64,000 bases of DNA from Epiperipatus broadwayi (taxonomy: Eukaryota > Onychophora > Udeonychophora > Euonychophora > Peripatidae): positions 3,906,001 through 3,970,000 of the forward strand of contig JAQFVV010006255.1 of assembly GCA_028023455.1 (NCBI GenBank). The letters are read 5' to 3'. Position 1 is the first letter of the stretch; every line of letters begins with the position of its first letter. Positions 49,830 through 61,894 of this stretch are shown one piece after another. The position numbers and the translations under genes are program-made. Under the pieces are notes generated by a model. It was given only the letters and a program-made list of their open reading frames with translations, ran no database searches and was not told where the DNA came from.

Positions 49830-50920
49830 TGAAGAATGGATACATTTTATTTATGGAGCATTATTAATAATAGATGAGGCATTGTATTTTAAATATAAGG
49901 AAGAATTTTGGAGTATAGGCAAAGGATGGGTAATGGGATGTTAAATTAGAGGAATTTTATCATCAGTAGTAATAAATATTATTGAGGAGAATATAATTGA
50001 GAGTAATAATGAAATTAAAGAATATTTCAGATTGTGGATATTATTATTGTATGAAATGGTAGAAGTATTAATAAAGATTTTAATCATTTTTAAAAATCAG
50101 GATGATAAATGAGATAATTGTTGAGCATTATATTAAAGATGAAAAGACTAGATTGATCCAAATTACTATTAGCCTTGGTGCCAAAAAATGTGAGTTTTAA
50201 AGAGATTTAAATTAAAAATGATAGGATAATGTTAGATTTTTAAAAAAGCATATAAACAGAAATTAAAGATGAAAATGATTACATAAAAATAGTTTGCAAA
50301 AGGAAAGCAATTAGAAGGATTTTTGATAATAAAATAGATAGCATAAGTGAGAATAATATGAGTAGGTGTAGAGATAGTAAATGGATGTCTATTCCATATT
50401 CAAAAAAGGTATATAAAAAATTAATGGAAGAAAAATTGACAAATAATATAAAAATAGCTTGGGAAAATAATAAGATTTTAGATAAATGATTAAATAATGC
50501 AAAAGAGTTAAATGATGTTACTAATACAGTGAAGCTAGTTTATAAAATTAGCTAAGGAAAATGTAATAAACTATATATAGGATAGACAGGAAGAATGGGA
50601 ATTGAGAGAGGTAAGGAACATGATCGACCCATTAATAGAAAAAATATGAGATCAAGATCATATTTGCACTATTTGAATACAGGGCATAAAAATGAAATAT
50701 GAAGAAAATATAAGTGATATAAAGTATGTGAAGAATTACCATAAGATAATATATTATGAAACATTGTATATTCAAGAAAACTTGGACAAATGTGTAAATA
50801 TAATAAAAAGTTCAGCAAAATTAGGAGAAAAATGAGCTTTATTAAATAGTTGGAAAATGTAGGAAATGATTGTAAATATGTAAATAAAATTTTTAAAAGA
50901 TAAAAATATGTATTCAATTA
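49830..50920 (+). pseudogene. Penelope-like element, RT tail and GIY-YIG endonuclease
   Basis: One plus frame keeps the family pattern despite stops. About 49930: GKGWVMGC and NIIEENII, resembling the reverse transcriptase G-x-x-M-G-S...E block. About 50397: PYSKKVYKKL and NNIKIAWENNK, the P-Y-x-K-G linker. About 50540-50620: VYKIS, GKCNKLYIG and TGRMGIERGKEHD, the GIY-YIG nuclease with its Y-I-G strand and the R-x-K-E-H helix. Then LHYLNTGHKNEI follows, the distal H-x-x-x-x-G-H. Three in-frame stops in the linker-nuclease stretch (TGA, TAA and TAG) look like point decay. A long poly-A then poly-G tract (50939-50969) follows the coding part. The reverse-strand frame 50669-50917 is a shadow. 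Confidence 0.75.
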
Positions 50921-51204
50921 TTATTTTTGAAAGTTTGTAAAAAAAAAAAAAAAAATGGGGGGGGGGGGGGAATTATAGGTATAAAAAATTTTTTTAGTTT
51001 TAATTTATTTAAATAAAAAAAAATTCATGTTTTAAATGAATATTGTAAATAGTATGTATATGTATATGTAAGGTGTAAAATATGTTAAATTTTTTTTATT
51101 TACTTGATTATAATATATAAGTAGTGTTTAAAAAAAACGTAATTTAATGTAAATAATGTCCAGTAGATGGAGGAGATATAGTTAATTAGTTATTTTAATT
51201 GCAT

Positions 51205-51260
51205 AATATAATATCTTGAGATGGTCTCAATGGAGATGAAAGCTGGTTCAATAAATACTA
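51205..51260 (+). ncRNA. Possible eroded hammerhead at a Penelope-like 3' end
   Basis: CTTGAGAT (51215-51222), then a hairpin GUCUC-AAUG-GAGAU (51224-51237, last pair G-U), then GAAAGC (51238). The order of a CTGANGA-like strand, stem II and GAAA matches the hammerhead layout, and Penelope-like elements are known to carry such ribozymes in their terminal repeats. The first core strand is damaged and stem I was not resolved. A sister copy is at 42618-42645. Confidence 0.3.
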
Positions 51261-51735
51261 TAATATAGTTATTAATAGTTCTTTATTTCAATCTTGTTTT
51301 GATTGATTATTTATTCATTATTGATCTATTTTATTGCACTTTTATTTTCACTTACAAATGATGATCCAATGTCTATCAATTTATATAATGTAAAGTTTTT
51401 ATAATTAATGTTTAGAGTGAAGATGATGATGATCAAATCAGATTAAAATTACTAAAATTTAGTTTGTCTTTATATAATAATAGTAAAACATGTTTGTTTG
51501 TACAAAAAGTTAAGATCGTTGCTTGCTAAAATTTCAAGTTCTTTGTTTGAGTTTGTTCATTCAATATATAACATCATATAGCAGACAGGTCAAAGTGTTA
51601 TCATTTTGATCTGGCTATTTTGAAATACGAACTCTAATGTATTTATATATTAGTTCACAGAGGGCAGTACTGGATTTCTTAACCATGTGGGGTGATTTAA
51701 TGTTTAATATTTGTATAATATAGAAAGTATACCAA

Positions 51736-52042
51736 TAGCTCAAACAAGTTCTTAATTGATAAGTGTAGTAAGAGAAAAATATTTAAAATCTCTATCTAGA
51801 ACATTGCCATTCCCAGATCAATTGGTTTCAAGTTTTTGGCTTGCATCAGTGAGGAGCTAGAATATTCAGATACTAGATCTAAAATATCATCTCAAACTGT
51901 AGCTTTTATTTAATATGTAATATTTAAGTAGAAACTCTGAAATTTTCAGACATGAAAATGTCTTAACTCCAGCTATCTAGATAGAGATTTTAAATATTTT
52001 TTTTTTACCCTACTTATCAATTAAGAACTTATTTGAGCTATT
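51736..52042. mobile_element. Family-C foldback MITE
   Basis: TAGCTCAAACAAGTTCTTAA to ATCTCTATCTAGA (51736-51800) is mirrored at 51977-52042 (TCTAGATAGAGATTTTAAAT to TTATTTGAGCTA). The interior shares GAGGAGCTAGAATATTCAGA and TACTAGATCTAAAATATC with 39550-39590, plus an ATGTCTTAACTCCAGCTATC block shared with 39240 and 39660. No coding capacity. Confidence 0.8.
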
Positions 52043-54399
52043 GGTTTGCTGCCTATATTACATATTTGTAAATATAAGCTCATAAAAGCAATGTCATGCT
52101 ATATATGACTTGTTTTATTAATTATATATATATGAACCAATATTTCAACCAGGTCATACTGGTTATAACTGTGTAATATATAATTTATTGAAAATATATA
52201 TGTTTTTTCAATAAGTTATACGTGGATATACCTAGATAATATTTCATTTATATATATATCCACGAATTAATATATCAGAAGGATAATAGTTCATTCTTTT
52301 TAATTAAAGAAAAAAAATTTATAATAAAAGGCAATTTTTAGCCATTGCTAGCAAACTAATATGATAAATGTTTCTAATATATATATATATATATATTTAT
52401 TTATTAAGCTCCCAGGTTTGTGAAGAGTGCCTGGTTTTCAAATATTATATATATATAAAATTATTCTTGTACACTAACAATAATCTCAGAGATATATACA
52501 TTTCTCCATTATTCAAAAAATACAACTTTTATCCCTAAACTTCTAAACAACAGAAGTCATAGCCAGGGAATAATATGAAGTAGAATAAACAATAGTAATA
52601 ATAATTCAAATATAATTTAAAGTAAATAATGTCAGTACATAATAATAACATAAAACATGAGAAAATATTATATATACATAATCTACAAATATGATGAAAA
52701 CTTTAAGTTTAGTCCCCATTACATTTATATTTATATGCATGGATATCCTACTGCAGATTGTTTGATGTAGAATTAAGCTAATAGATCCAGAAACATTCTA
52801 AAAATGTATATTTCATCTGTGATATTAGTATGTTAATATACCTATACAATATTCTTTGGTTTCTAATCAGTCATACTTAAAATTAATCTTCTCTAATTTT
52901 TCTAGTGATCTATTTCTTCATATCAGAAAACTAGGTAACTTTTGAACAATGAGAATACAATTCTAATAAAAATAGGAAGAAGGCTATATTTTTATAAAAT
53001 TATCTTTAGACCATGAAGCTTGATAGGGCATGGCATGGATAGTAGTAAATAAATATACTGCTAAAAATCACTCAACACATAATGTTGAAGATCATTAACA
53101 TAATAAGTTTTTCATCCATATACTAGCATTATAAATTAGTTTACAAATTACATGACTTCTTTACACAGGCAGTTACTACCAGGTTATTCCTATCACAGAA
53201 AATTATTATATTTTTTTCTTTAAACTTTTTGATATGGTTTTAATTTTATTCAGTTATCTGCATTCTCAATCCATTCTAGTTATGTATATCTCTTATTCTA
53301 TATATCTCTTTCAACTCATTCGTCACAGCTTCACTGCTATTGGAATAAAGAACTGTACCCCAGCTCAAAAGCCCATGCATATACTTTTGATAAGTTGCTT
53401 TTCTTTACTGCTAAATACCATTTGTTTTTCTATTTTTTTGGATTTAATTAAGTCCATTTGAGCACATTAAAATATTCCTTAATTTCATAATATTATTTTA
53501 GGATAATTAATTGTTTTTTTAAGTGACATGCTTTTTTTCTTTCTTTTTAGTCAATTATACTTAAAAATGAATTTTTCAAAATAAATTATTCTATTGTTGA
53601 GAAAATTTTACTTTTCTAAATTTGCTTTCAATGTTTTTAATTTCATTCCAAACAAATCCCCTTGTGAAAAAAATTACATTTAAACCAAAAGAGGATTCAC
53701 TGAAGATGTACAAATTCTATAAATAAATATAATGTTTTTACATTTCACATATGTATACTATAACACATGCCGGTGTTAACATAAATTTATTCTTTAAATC
53801 ATTTTATTTATTTAATCTTTTTAATGAACCGACGTTTACACATTATAATAAATATAACATATTATTCAAACTCCTTCCTGAAATTTTAAACTTAATGAGT
53901 TTCAATCACTCCATTTAACTTCATAATAACTGATATTTACAATCATGGGATCTATATTTGAATCATTTTTCTTTACTTGCATAACCATAGGTAATCATTA
54001 TTATTCAAATCATTAGTATAAATTTTTTGTTTAATTTTCATTTCACAAGTTTTTCATTTATTTTTAGTATTTAATATAAATATTTAGATTTAGAATAAAT
54101 TCACCACTGGATAAGTTCAGATGAGCACAAAACAAACACACAATAGAAATATACAAAATATTAAATATTTGTAGGTATCACTGAAAATAATTCTGAATTT
54201 ATTTTATCTCCCAATTTTGTTCATGACCTTAGTAGCAGCCACTTATAAATGAGTATAGCTATTGTAACTACAAAAAAAAAATATTACAGTTTACACTGAT
54301 TATACAGACCAATCTGTGATCCACAAATATTTTAACAGACAAAAGATACTGGCCCATTTTCTGTTTATTTGATATTTTACAATGCTGTCTTTTAACTTC
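52043..54399. other. AT-rich tract, nothing identified
   Basis: No supported gene. The 75-codon frame at 53234-53461 is hydrophobic and has no motif. TA dinucleotide runs occur near 52378-52394. Confidence 0.45.
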
Positions 54400-55850
54400 T
54401 GCAGGAAATATTTCTTTCTGAAATATTTCAACACCATATCAAATTGTAACTCTCCAATGTATTTATTTTCTGACATATTCCCTCAATAAACAACATAATA
54501 TAGATTAACTACTTCCAAAAAATTGTGTTCAAGTTCACCATAAACACTCTTTTAGGATATCTGGTATTATTCATTTGTTTTACATATTCAAAACCATGAA
54601 GGCATGATTTTACAACAATAGCATCTGTAGTTATCATGTCCAGCAACATGAAAAACATATTGATTGGTTTTATGATTTCACCATTGTTTTGTTTTTTTAA
54701 TTTTATGATGCATTCTTAAATGAAATTTTTCTAATACTTTTATGTTTGGTCAATAGGCTACCCAAGTCTCACTTTCATACAATAAATTACATAAACACTA
54801 ATTAGTTGCAATAATTATTTCCCTGTAATAACATACTTTGCCTTTTAATATATTGAAAGTAGCAGCAATACATTGGAGTTTGGGCTACACTTCACTATCA
54901 AAATTCATTTTCTATTTACAAACCTACTAAAATATTTAAAATAGTTTACATTCTCAAGTTGATGGTCATAGAAATTAAAATTTTCTGAAGAGTTTTCTTC
55001 CATGACTACTGATGAAGGAAGATTTTTTTTTTACCATTCCACATTCAAAACATTAAGTACATTCTGTAGATCAGGGATCCCCAACCCTATGCCTGCAGGC
55101 CCCATGGTGCCCACAGACCATTTTATGTGTGCCCACCGCTATCCGAACATGAAAAAAAATATTTATCTGATACAAATAAATTTATTTTTTTAAATCTCTT
55201 ATAAATTATTGAATTATATTGTATTCAAATTGTAGGGCATACTATAAACGTTAATTATATGTTAAAATTTTATTTTTGAAATAAATATTTTTTTGTACAT
55301 TATGTGAATTATTAACAATATCCAACTATAAATTTACATTGAAAAAATAAATGATGCCTTCCACCTGGCCAGTATTATAGAATGTGCTCTTAAGTGCAAA
55401 AAGGTTGGGGACCCCTGCTGTAGATCATATGAACTGGAAAAAACATAGCACAATCATCAACATATTGTAAATGCAGAATTAATCTATTAGAAATAATTCA
55501 ATTTTTAATAGTATTGTTATAATAAAGCTATCAACAAGGAATAAAAGTTTTCTCTCTCTGAATTCACTAAATCTAATGTTGAAATTTATACGTTAATAAA
55601 ATATCACTGTTACCATTGTGCAAGCTAAGTTTTAATACCATTAAACTTTCATTGATAAAAGAAATTCTATTAATAAAAGACATTAAATTTGATTACACAG
55701 CAAATCTAACACCATGCATTGTCCTTTCAGTCATCTAATACTGTTTTATTAAAATTCATTTCTTTGCGGGAGGGGGGAGGGTACCATTAAGAGCAGCTAT
55801 ATCACTTTTAAATCTTGACAACTCTTTAGCCACCAATACTGTCTTCTATT
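54400..55850 (-). pseudogene. LINE split by a hAT MITE
   Basis: Minus-strand blocks in order: VAKELSRFKSDIAAL (55838-55785), the typical start of a LINE endonuclease (A-R-E-L-x-R-Y-x-I-D-I-A-A-L). LQYVDDCAMFF (about 55475-55443) is the catalytic YVDD strand of reverse transcriptase. After the MITE at 55417-55072, NVLNVLNVE and YDHQLENVNYFKYFSRFVN follow, the F-x-Y-L-G block. Finally VKQMNNTRYPKRVFM (about 54585-54540) is the R-M-x-x-x-R-x-P-K-x block. Endonuclease start and YVDD lie only 350 bp apart, so most of both domains is deleted. Numerous stops. This C-terminal R-x-P-K type differs from the RGRP type of the other LINEs here, so it is probably a separate family. Confidence 0.6.
55072..55417. 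mobile_element. hAT MITE with perfect 8-bp target duplication
   Basis: A 346-bp insertion flanked by identical CTGTAGAT (55064-55071 and 55418-55425). The left end CAGGGATCCCCAACC and right end GGTTGGGGACCCCTG are terminal inverted repeats with a single mismatch over 15 bp, a well-known hAT pattern. The subterminal GCAGGCCCCATGGTGCCCAC is GC-rich against its surroundings and the interior is AT-rich. No transposase. The 63-codon frame at 55002-55193 runs across its left end and is not a gene. Confidence 0.93.
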
Positions 55851-57429
55851 TTTTATCAAATAAAATTTACATACTTCATGTATCTATATTTACCAATAAG
55901 ATTTATAATATTTATCTTTAATATTATCACTGATTTGTGCTTTACTATTACTACCAATAATATTATTTCTATTACTTTAATAAGTAATCTGTCAGACATA
56001 ACTTAACAAACTGAGTGAGGCAGGCCATTTTAGGTCACATTTTCTAGGTCCCTTCCATTTCATAGTAGGAATGAGGTTCCCTATATATGATCACATACAC
56101 ATACAATATTTGACAGTTGAATCTCATTAGTAATTGTACTTCTGAAAGCAAGGATCTCATTAGCAACTACCAGCATACTAAACCTGTCTGTAACATTCAT
56201 TATTCTTGAGGGCTTGAGTTTAAAAAAATGAAAAAGAAAATTACAGACAGAAATGGTGTGCAAGTAGATAAAGGATGGAAAGATGATTGCACAGAATCCC
56301 ATTATCACAATTAGTATAGAATAATGATCATTATCATGAGAGTTTTATAATGATTGGACTAAACTAAATTGACAAAGTAAATGGAGACAGCAAAGAATAT
56401 TTATATTACAAATGGTATCTGGCCTTTTATGATCCAACATCTAATTCAACAAAGCAGCAGGAAGTACTCATGTATGGGCTGTTTATTTGTTATTCTCAGT
56501 TAACTCTCATATCCCAAAGGCATTCAACTATTCCATCTGTGTAGTCAATCAATAGTCTGAGCACAGCATCCTGATTATTCATTACATTTAATTTGGTTAA
56601 GTTAAAATAAATAAATACTATTACTTACTAAATGCAAAAAAAAAAATTTCCATTAAAACTACTAGAATTTAAGCTTCTCATTCTTGAAAGAATTACATAA
56701 TCATAACTAAAAAATAAGATTAAAATTATATATGTAAATGTAATCAAAATTATGAATTTTGTGATTTATTTATGAATGAATGAATTGTGTTTAAATCTGA
56801 TGAAATCAAAGTTATTTGAAGAATAAAGTTTTATTTTCTTAGACTATGTCAATTATAATTTCAGAAACATCATGTGATCACCATTTGTATGGAGAGTTTG
56901 TTACTATTGTTAATTTCAGAAACAATGATGAAGAAAACAACTGGTTAATCATCAATCTATTTCCAATAAAAGACCTTGATTATGTCTAAAAAATTCTGTA
57001 TTGATATTATAATTACCCCTTTCTTGATTCTACATTATACTCATAAAAGGACTGTGAAGTATAAATTACAAGGATTTAAGCTGTAATAAGTTTCTTTATC
57101 CACACAATCATTTTTCATATATTCATGTAATTTTCTTAACAGTTTACCCAAAATTACATAGTTGTTTTTGGATCTTTATCTCATATAAGATGTAATTGAT
57201 TTCTTTGCTTTTAAATCCAACTTCCATGTTATTTAATTATTGAAATTTTGAAATTAGAGAATATTTCCTAACTTCTATTAGTAAGAATGGAGACTAGATT
57301 AATTGAACACATAGTAAAACTATTTTTATTAACCATGAGTAAGAGTGTTTGTATATAATTTTTTTTTTTTTTTAGTTTTTGAATGTTCTAAAAATATTGC
57401 TTTTTCTCTTACAGTTAGTATGAAACATT
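55851..57429. other. AT-rich tract with small family-B scrap
   Basis: At 56868-56905 ATCATGTGATCACCATTTGT and ATGGAGAGTTTGTTA join the terminal block and the inner block of family B with the middle missing. Otherwise nothing identified. The 75-codon minus-strand frame at 56081-56308 has no motif I recognise. Confidence 0.4.
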
Positions 57430-57985
57430 TTAAAACAGGAAAAACTCCATACAGTAGTGTCACTCAGTGCAAGCCAGAATACTCGATGGATTCTAGAAGA
57501 CTTGTGCATAAAATCCCTATCTAGTGCCTACTCATCCAATATCCCTAGACTAGTTTCTAGTTTGTAGCTTTTGTCAGTGAGAAGCCTTGGATCTGAGAGC
57601 ACTGCACCTAGATCTTAGGATCTAATGCAATTCTCTAGCAGCCATCTTTGATCTCTATTTAACTACAAAACTATGAGAATAAAATTGAAAACACAACAAT
57701 ATTTTCAATCCAAGCTCATTAACTTATATAGACATATAGGTCTGAACTCAGTTCAGTACCCATACATTTTGGTGTCTTTGGTTCTTTAATAACCATAGCC
57801 ACCACTATCCTATTAGGCAGGATTGGTATTAAACCACTAAACATCATATGATCACCATTTCTTATGCTTGCTCATAACTCTTGATTACTCTGGCTTGCAC
57901 TGAGTGCCACTACTGTATGGAGAGTTTTGCCTGTTTTAATGATAGTTATGAGCAAGCATAAGAAATGGTGATCATGTGATAAAAC
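57430..57985. mobile_element. Two family-B copies in opposite orientation
   Basis: Copy 1 (57430-57600): AAACAGGAAAAACTCCATAC, GTGCAAGCCAGAATACTCGA, CCTACTCATCCAATATCCCT and AGACTAGTTTCTAGTTTGTA. Copy 2 (57843-57980) is a compact foldback of 138 bp: ATCATATGATCACCATTTCT and ATGCTTGCTCATAACT are mirrored by AGTTATGAGCAAGCAT and GAAATGGTGATCATGTGAT around CTCTGGCTTGCACTGAGTGC. A further short piece at 58258-58310 joins the CACATGATCACCATTTCC end straight to GTGAGTTTTGCCTGTTTTAA. Confidence 0.75.
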
Positions 57986-58310
57986 ATTTTATTATCAATC
58001 ACACTTTAATTTTGGTTAAGATTTTACTTATAAAAATCTCCATTTTTATAAAATTAAGTTAATCAAAATAAACTCATATTACTTGTCCTAAGTGGAGTGT
58101 TGATGAGTGGTAAATTCAAAGCTAAAAATTATTGAAATGTTTTTAACTGAAATGATTTCAACTAAGCTATTTAATATTAATTAAAACTGTTTTAATCAGT
58201 TCATCATTTGGTGCTCAAACATAAAATGACCTCAGGGACAAACTGATCACATGACATTAAACATCACATGATCACCATTTCCACGTATAGTGAGTTTTGC
58301 CTGTTTTAAT

Positions 58311-59479
58311 AACATATGACATTACTGTGCATTTAAAATCGTCAAAGTGACAGAATAAAATTTAAATAAGCTATCCCTTCTAAGTGTCAAAAAAAGCTTT
58401 GATTCCCTGAAATTTTGAATTTGTTCTATAGGGGATGAAGATCTCTATTGTTGCAAAAAACTATAAGTAGCCACAAAATCAATAATGAATTGTAAAGGCA
58501 TTCATGCAGAGTACCAGCTAATATTTAAAAGATCAAAATCATTCAGAAACACTTTTCCCCCTATTTGGATTAACAAATTCTGTTGTGATTTTAAATTCTA
58601 ACACGCAAAAAAAGTATTCTCCATAAGTAAAGCACGTCATATTTAACGATTACAATCGCCATTCTTTGTACAAAAGCTTTCCGCTTCACAATGAAAGAAA
58701 GACAGGCATTCTACACAAGTGTGAAAAATAAAAAACTCCGTGATATTTTAAAATATGTTCATGGAAGATGTCAAATAACAAATACAAGTATGAATACAAA
58801 CACATATATTTATAAGTTTTAATTTTTATATTTCTAGGATTTTTTTAAAAATATATATATATATTATTTTCTTAATTTTATGTTTAAACTTATTAATTAA
58901 AAAAAAAACGTAAATTGTGTTTACTTGTTGGTAGAACTAATCAATTAATACAAATGGAAATTATGTTTAACCAGATTGAAAATATATGTTTATTTCACGG
59001 TTGCTAAATACAACAGTTGAATTATAAAGACTTGAAGGAATTAAACTATTAAATTAAAAATAAAAAGCCCATAAATTTATCCATTGCAAAATATCACTAA
59101 AAATTAATCAAATAGTGTCATCTTTCTTTAGGTAAACCAAAACTCTTAACATTAAACATATTACTAAACCGATTATTAGTTAAAGAATAACAAAGTGGAA
59201 AAAAAACAATAACTTAATAAAAACTACACCAGAGTAAAAGAAATGATAACTAAAGCTTAAAAAGTAAAAATAACCTTTTAAATTAATAATATTCATCATT
59301 TTATTCTAGACTTTTTGTTTATAAAATTATGAATTACTTGTAACTTAATAATTTAAAAATAATTTATTGAATGTAATTTTATTCTTTTAGTAGTTTTATC
59401 TTAAAATATTTCTTCAAGCCTTCTCCCCCATTTACAAATTAACATTTAATGTAATTTAGGAGGAATCTGAACTCACAAT
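58311..59479. other. AT-rich tract, nothing identified
   Basis: Slightly less AT-rich around 58400-58730 but with no open frame, repeat or splice pattern that I can support. Confidence 0.4.
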
Positions 59480-59825
59480 TTCAAGTTCTCTACAGCTATC
59501 TATACCATCTTATACAACCAATACTCATAATCACATATATGTGAAAAGGATAAATGATCTCCAATATGCATATTTCGTGCTGCACCAGCACTCATTAGTT
59601 GGTCCAGATCACCATCTCTCAAATACATATATAACCAGTTCTTGGCTTATATTAAGTTAGCAAATCTTCATACTTTAATGGACAGACTTCAATCTTCTTC
59701 ATGCTCCAACAATTTAGCCATCCACATCATTGAAAATCTGATGATTGAATTCTCAAAGCCTTGTTGATGCCAATATTATTATCATACCCTTGTTGACTTT
59801 AAGTCATTCTGATCCATGCCCTGTG
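59480..59825 (-). mobile_element. Family-A retrozyme-like element, oldest-looking copy
   Basis: Plus-strand landmarks in order: ACCATCTTATACAACCAATA, ATATGTGAAAAGGATAAATG, the ribozyme, TTTAATGGACAGACTTCAAT, CATCATTGAAAATCTGATGA and ACCCTTGTTGACTTTAAGTC. The order is the same as at 12884-13377, with much more divergence; the TATAGGG end is lost. Because it is the most diverged, paired changes between it and the younger copies are informative about RNA structure. Confidence 0.7.
59555..59611 (-). ncRNA. Hammerhead ribozyme copy 10 (family A, G5 mutated)
   Basis: Minus strand: CTAATGA (59598-59592) replaces CTGATGA, so the catalytic G5 is lost. Stem II is perfect (GUGCUG-GUG-CAGCAC) and abuts an intact GAAA (59576-59573). 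The stem III loop UAUGCA is palindromic, then UA. Stem I is CCAA/UUGG, then an internal loop, then UGAUC/GAUCA without mismatch. The second outer pair is G-C here and A-U in copies 4, 7 and 8, a compensated change. Helices are better than in younger copies although the core is dead. Confidence 0.7.
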
Positions 59826-60069
59826 AAGATAACTTAGTGATAATTGGCAGACTCAAAGGCTATTTCAAACTGAGAAAAGCAAATGTTAACTATCAAAATT
59901 ACAAAAAACAAAACAAAAAAAAAACATATTTTCTTTAATGAATTACCAAGATTGATTGATGATAATTAAATAAAATTAGAATGATAATTTAACAGACACA
60001 TATAAATATATATTAGCTATGACATGAACAATTATATTTTTATATATGTAAAATTAAAGGTTATATATG

Positions 60070-61765
60070 TATATATAGTCTCTTTTTGGTAGTTGTGACT
60101 TACATCCAATGTGGCTAATGGGTGATGCTGCAGTACCATCAATAACCCCCAAGAAGCATGCAAGTGATAAATTTCTATCTGAAAATCACTGAAATAGATA
60201 AATTAAAAATGCCTAAGGCAAAATAAATCGAACAAATCCTTCTAAAATACAAAAAAAAAACAACAACAAGAAAATGCTATAAAATTTCAAATTACAAAAA
60301 CAGAAATCGGTGAAAATGCATCAAATGGAAATAACCCCCACTCCATAAAGAATTTCTATCCAAAAATTGCAGAAATCAACAAATTAAAATGCCTAAATTG
60401 AACAAATCCTTCTAAAATACAAATTAAAAAAAAACAAAAACAAGAAAACGCTATGAAATTTGAATTACAAAAACAGAAAAACTTTAATGGTAAATATCAA
60501 AAAAATTAACAAAGCTTCATTAATGGCATATGAGGACTCATTAATGGTGGGAATTACAAAAACAGAATTTCATCAATATTTAGCTTTCAATATTTTCAAA
60601 TATGCGTCTGTGATTAGATTCAAAAGCAGCGATTATATAAACTAAAAAGCAATAAGAACATTATGTGAGAGCTTTTATTAATCAAATTAATTATTTTCTG
60701 CTTTGAAATTATAGTATAATATCAAAAATAAGTAATTCTCAATATATGAACATTAGGTCACCCTCCCTCCCAATAAAGAATTTCTATTCAAAAATCGTTA
60801 TGCATCAAGAATTTGATCAAAAATAAGTAAAATGCAAATACAAAAACATAAATTGGTGTCTAACTAACAGATATACCCTCTCACCTCCCACACGAAGAAG
60901 TACAATGAAAAATGGTGGTGACTGACTAACTTTTCAAAAATGTACTAAATTTCATCAATATTTAAAAAATAAAAGACTATTTGCAAATATGCCTGTGTGT
61001 TATCTAATGAACAGATATAATAATAATTCACAAATCTTAAATATAGACTAATACATATTAAGTAATTAAATATAGATAACAATGAGTGCCTAGCAATCTG
61101 TTGTTATCTTTTAGAATAGATATAGAAAGTTTAAAATAATCATTGATTACAGTTACAAGAAAAATTATTAAAAAGTTATATTTATTAGTAAGAATGTTAC
61201 AAGATTTTGTTTTAACAAGAATTTTAAGTAATTAAGAATATTAAAATATAGGTAGATTTGTAGAACTCTGCATTTAAGAAATATTACCAACTTTGTTCCA
61301 GGATCAGTTCACCACCATTTGCACTATGATGAGTTCCATCATCCATGATGTCCTACATTGTTTACAATTCTTCTTTAATTAAAATTATAAAATTTAGCTT
61401 TCTATAGTTAAATTTCTTAACTTAGCACTTTTATCAAAGGCGATCCCCATATGAATAAGAGCAGATTAAAAAAATAATTTAACAAAAGACATAAACCGAA
61501 CAGTACCTAGCAGTTATTTAAAGTAAGTTGCAAATTTAAATGTGATGTGATAGATCTTTCACATATATAATATTCCAATGCAATTTAAAATAATAAGTGA
61601 TTTGTCCGATTTAGGCATTTTAATTTGTAGATTTCAGCAATTTTTGGATAGAAATTTATCACTTGCATGTTTCTTGGGGATTGTTGATGGTACTGTAGCA
61701 TTGCCCAGTGGCCACATTGGATATAAGTCACAACTACCCTTTTTTAAATTTTATTTATATATATA
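60070..61765. mobile_element. 1.7-kb element with about 170-bp terminal inverted repeats
   Basis: The left end (about 60085-60240) reads GGTAGTTGTGACTTACATCC, AGTACCATCAATAACCCCCA and CATGCAAGTGATAAATTTCT. The same sequences occur in reverse complement at 61590-61740. Inside, the segment GAACAAATCCTTCTAAAATA to TTACAAAAACAGAA is tandemly repeated (60229-60307 and 60397-60478), AAAGAATTTCTAT.CAAAAAT occurs at 60348 and 60774, and ATTTCATCAATATTTA at 60568 and 60950. No transposase seen. The 61- and 62-codon frames at 60460 and 61578 fall within these repeats. Confidence 0.65.
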
Positions 61766-61894
61766 AAGTCATTTTTTAAAAGAAAACATTAATTTGTGAC
61801 AAGAAAATAATTTTAACTCTTAATTTGTATATATCAGGGCAATTAACAATAAAACCGTCAGGCTTTAAATATTCTTTAAGTAAAGGATAATATA

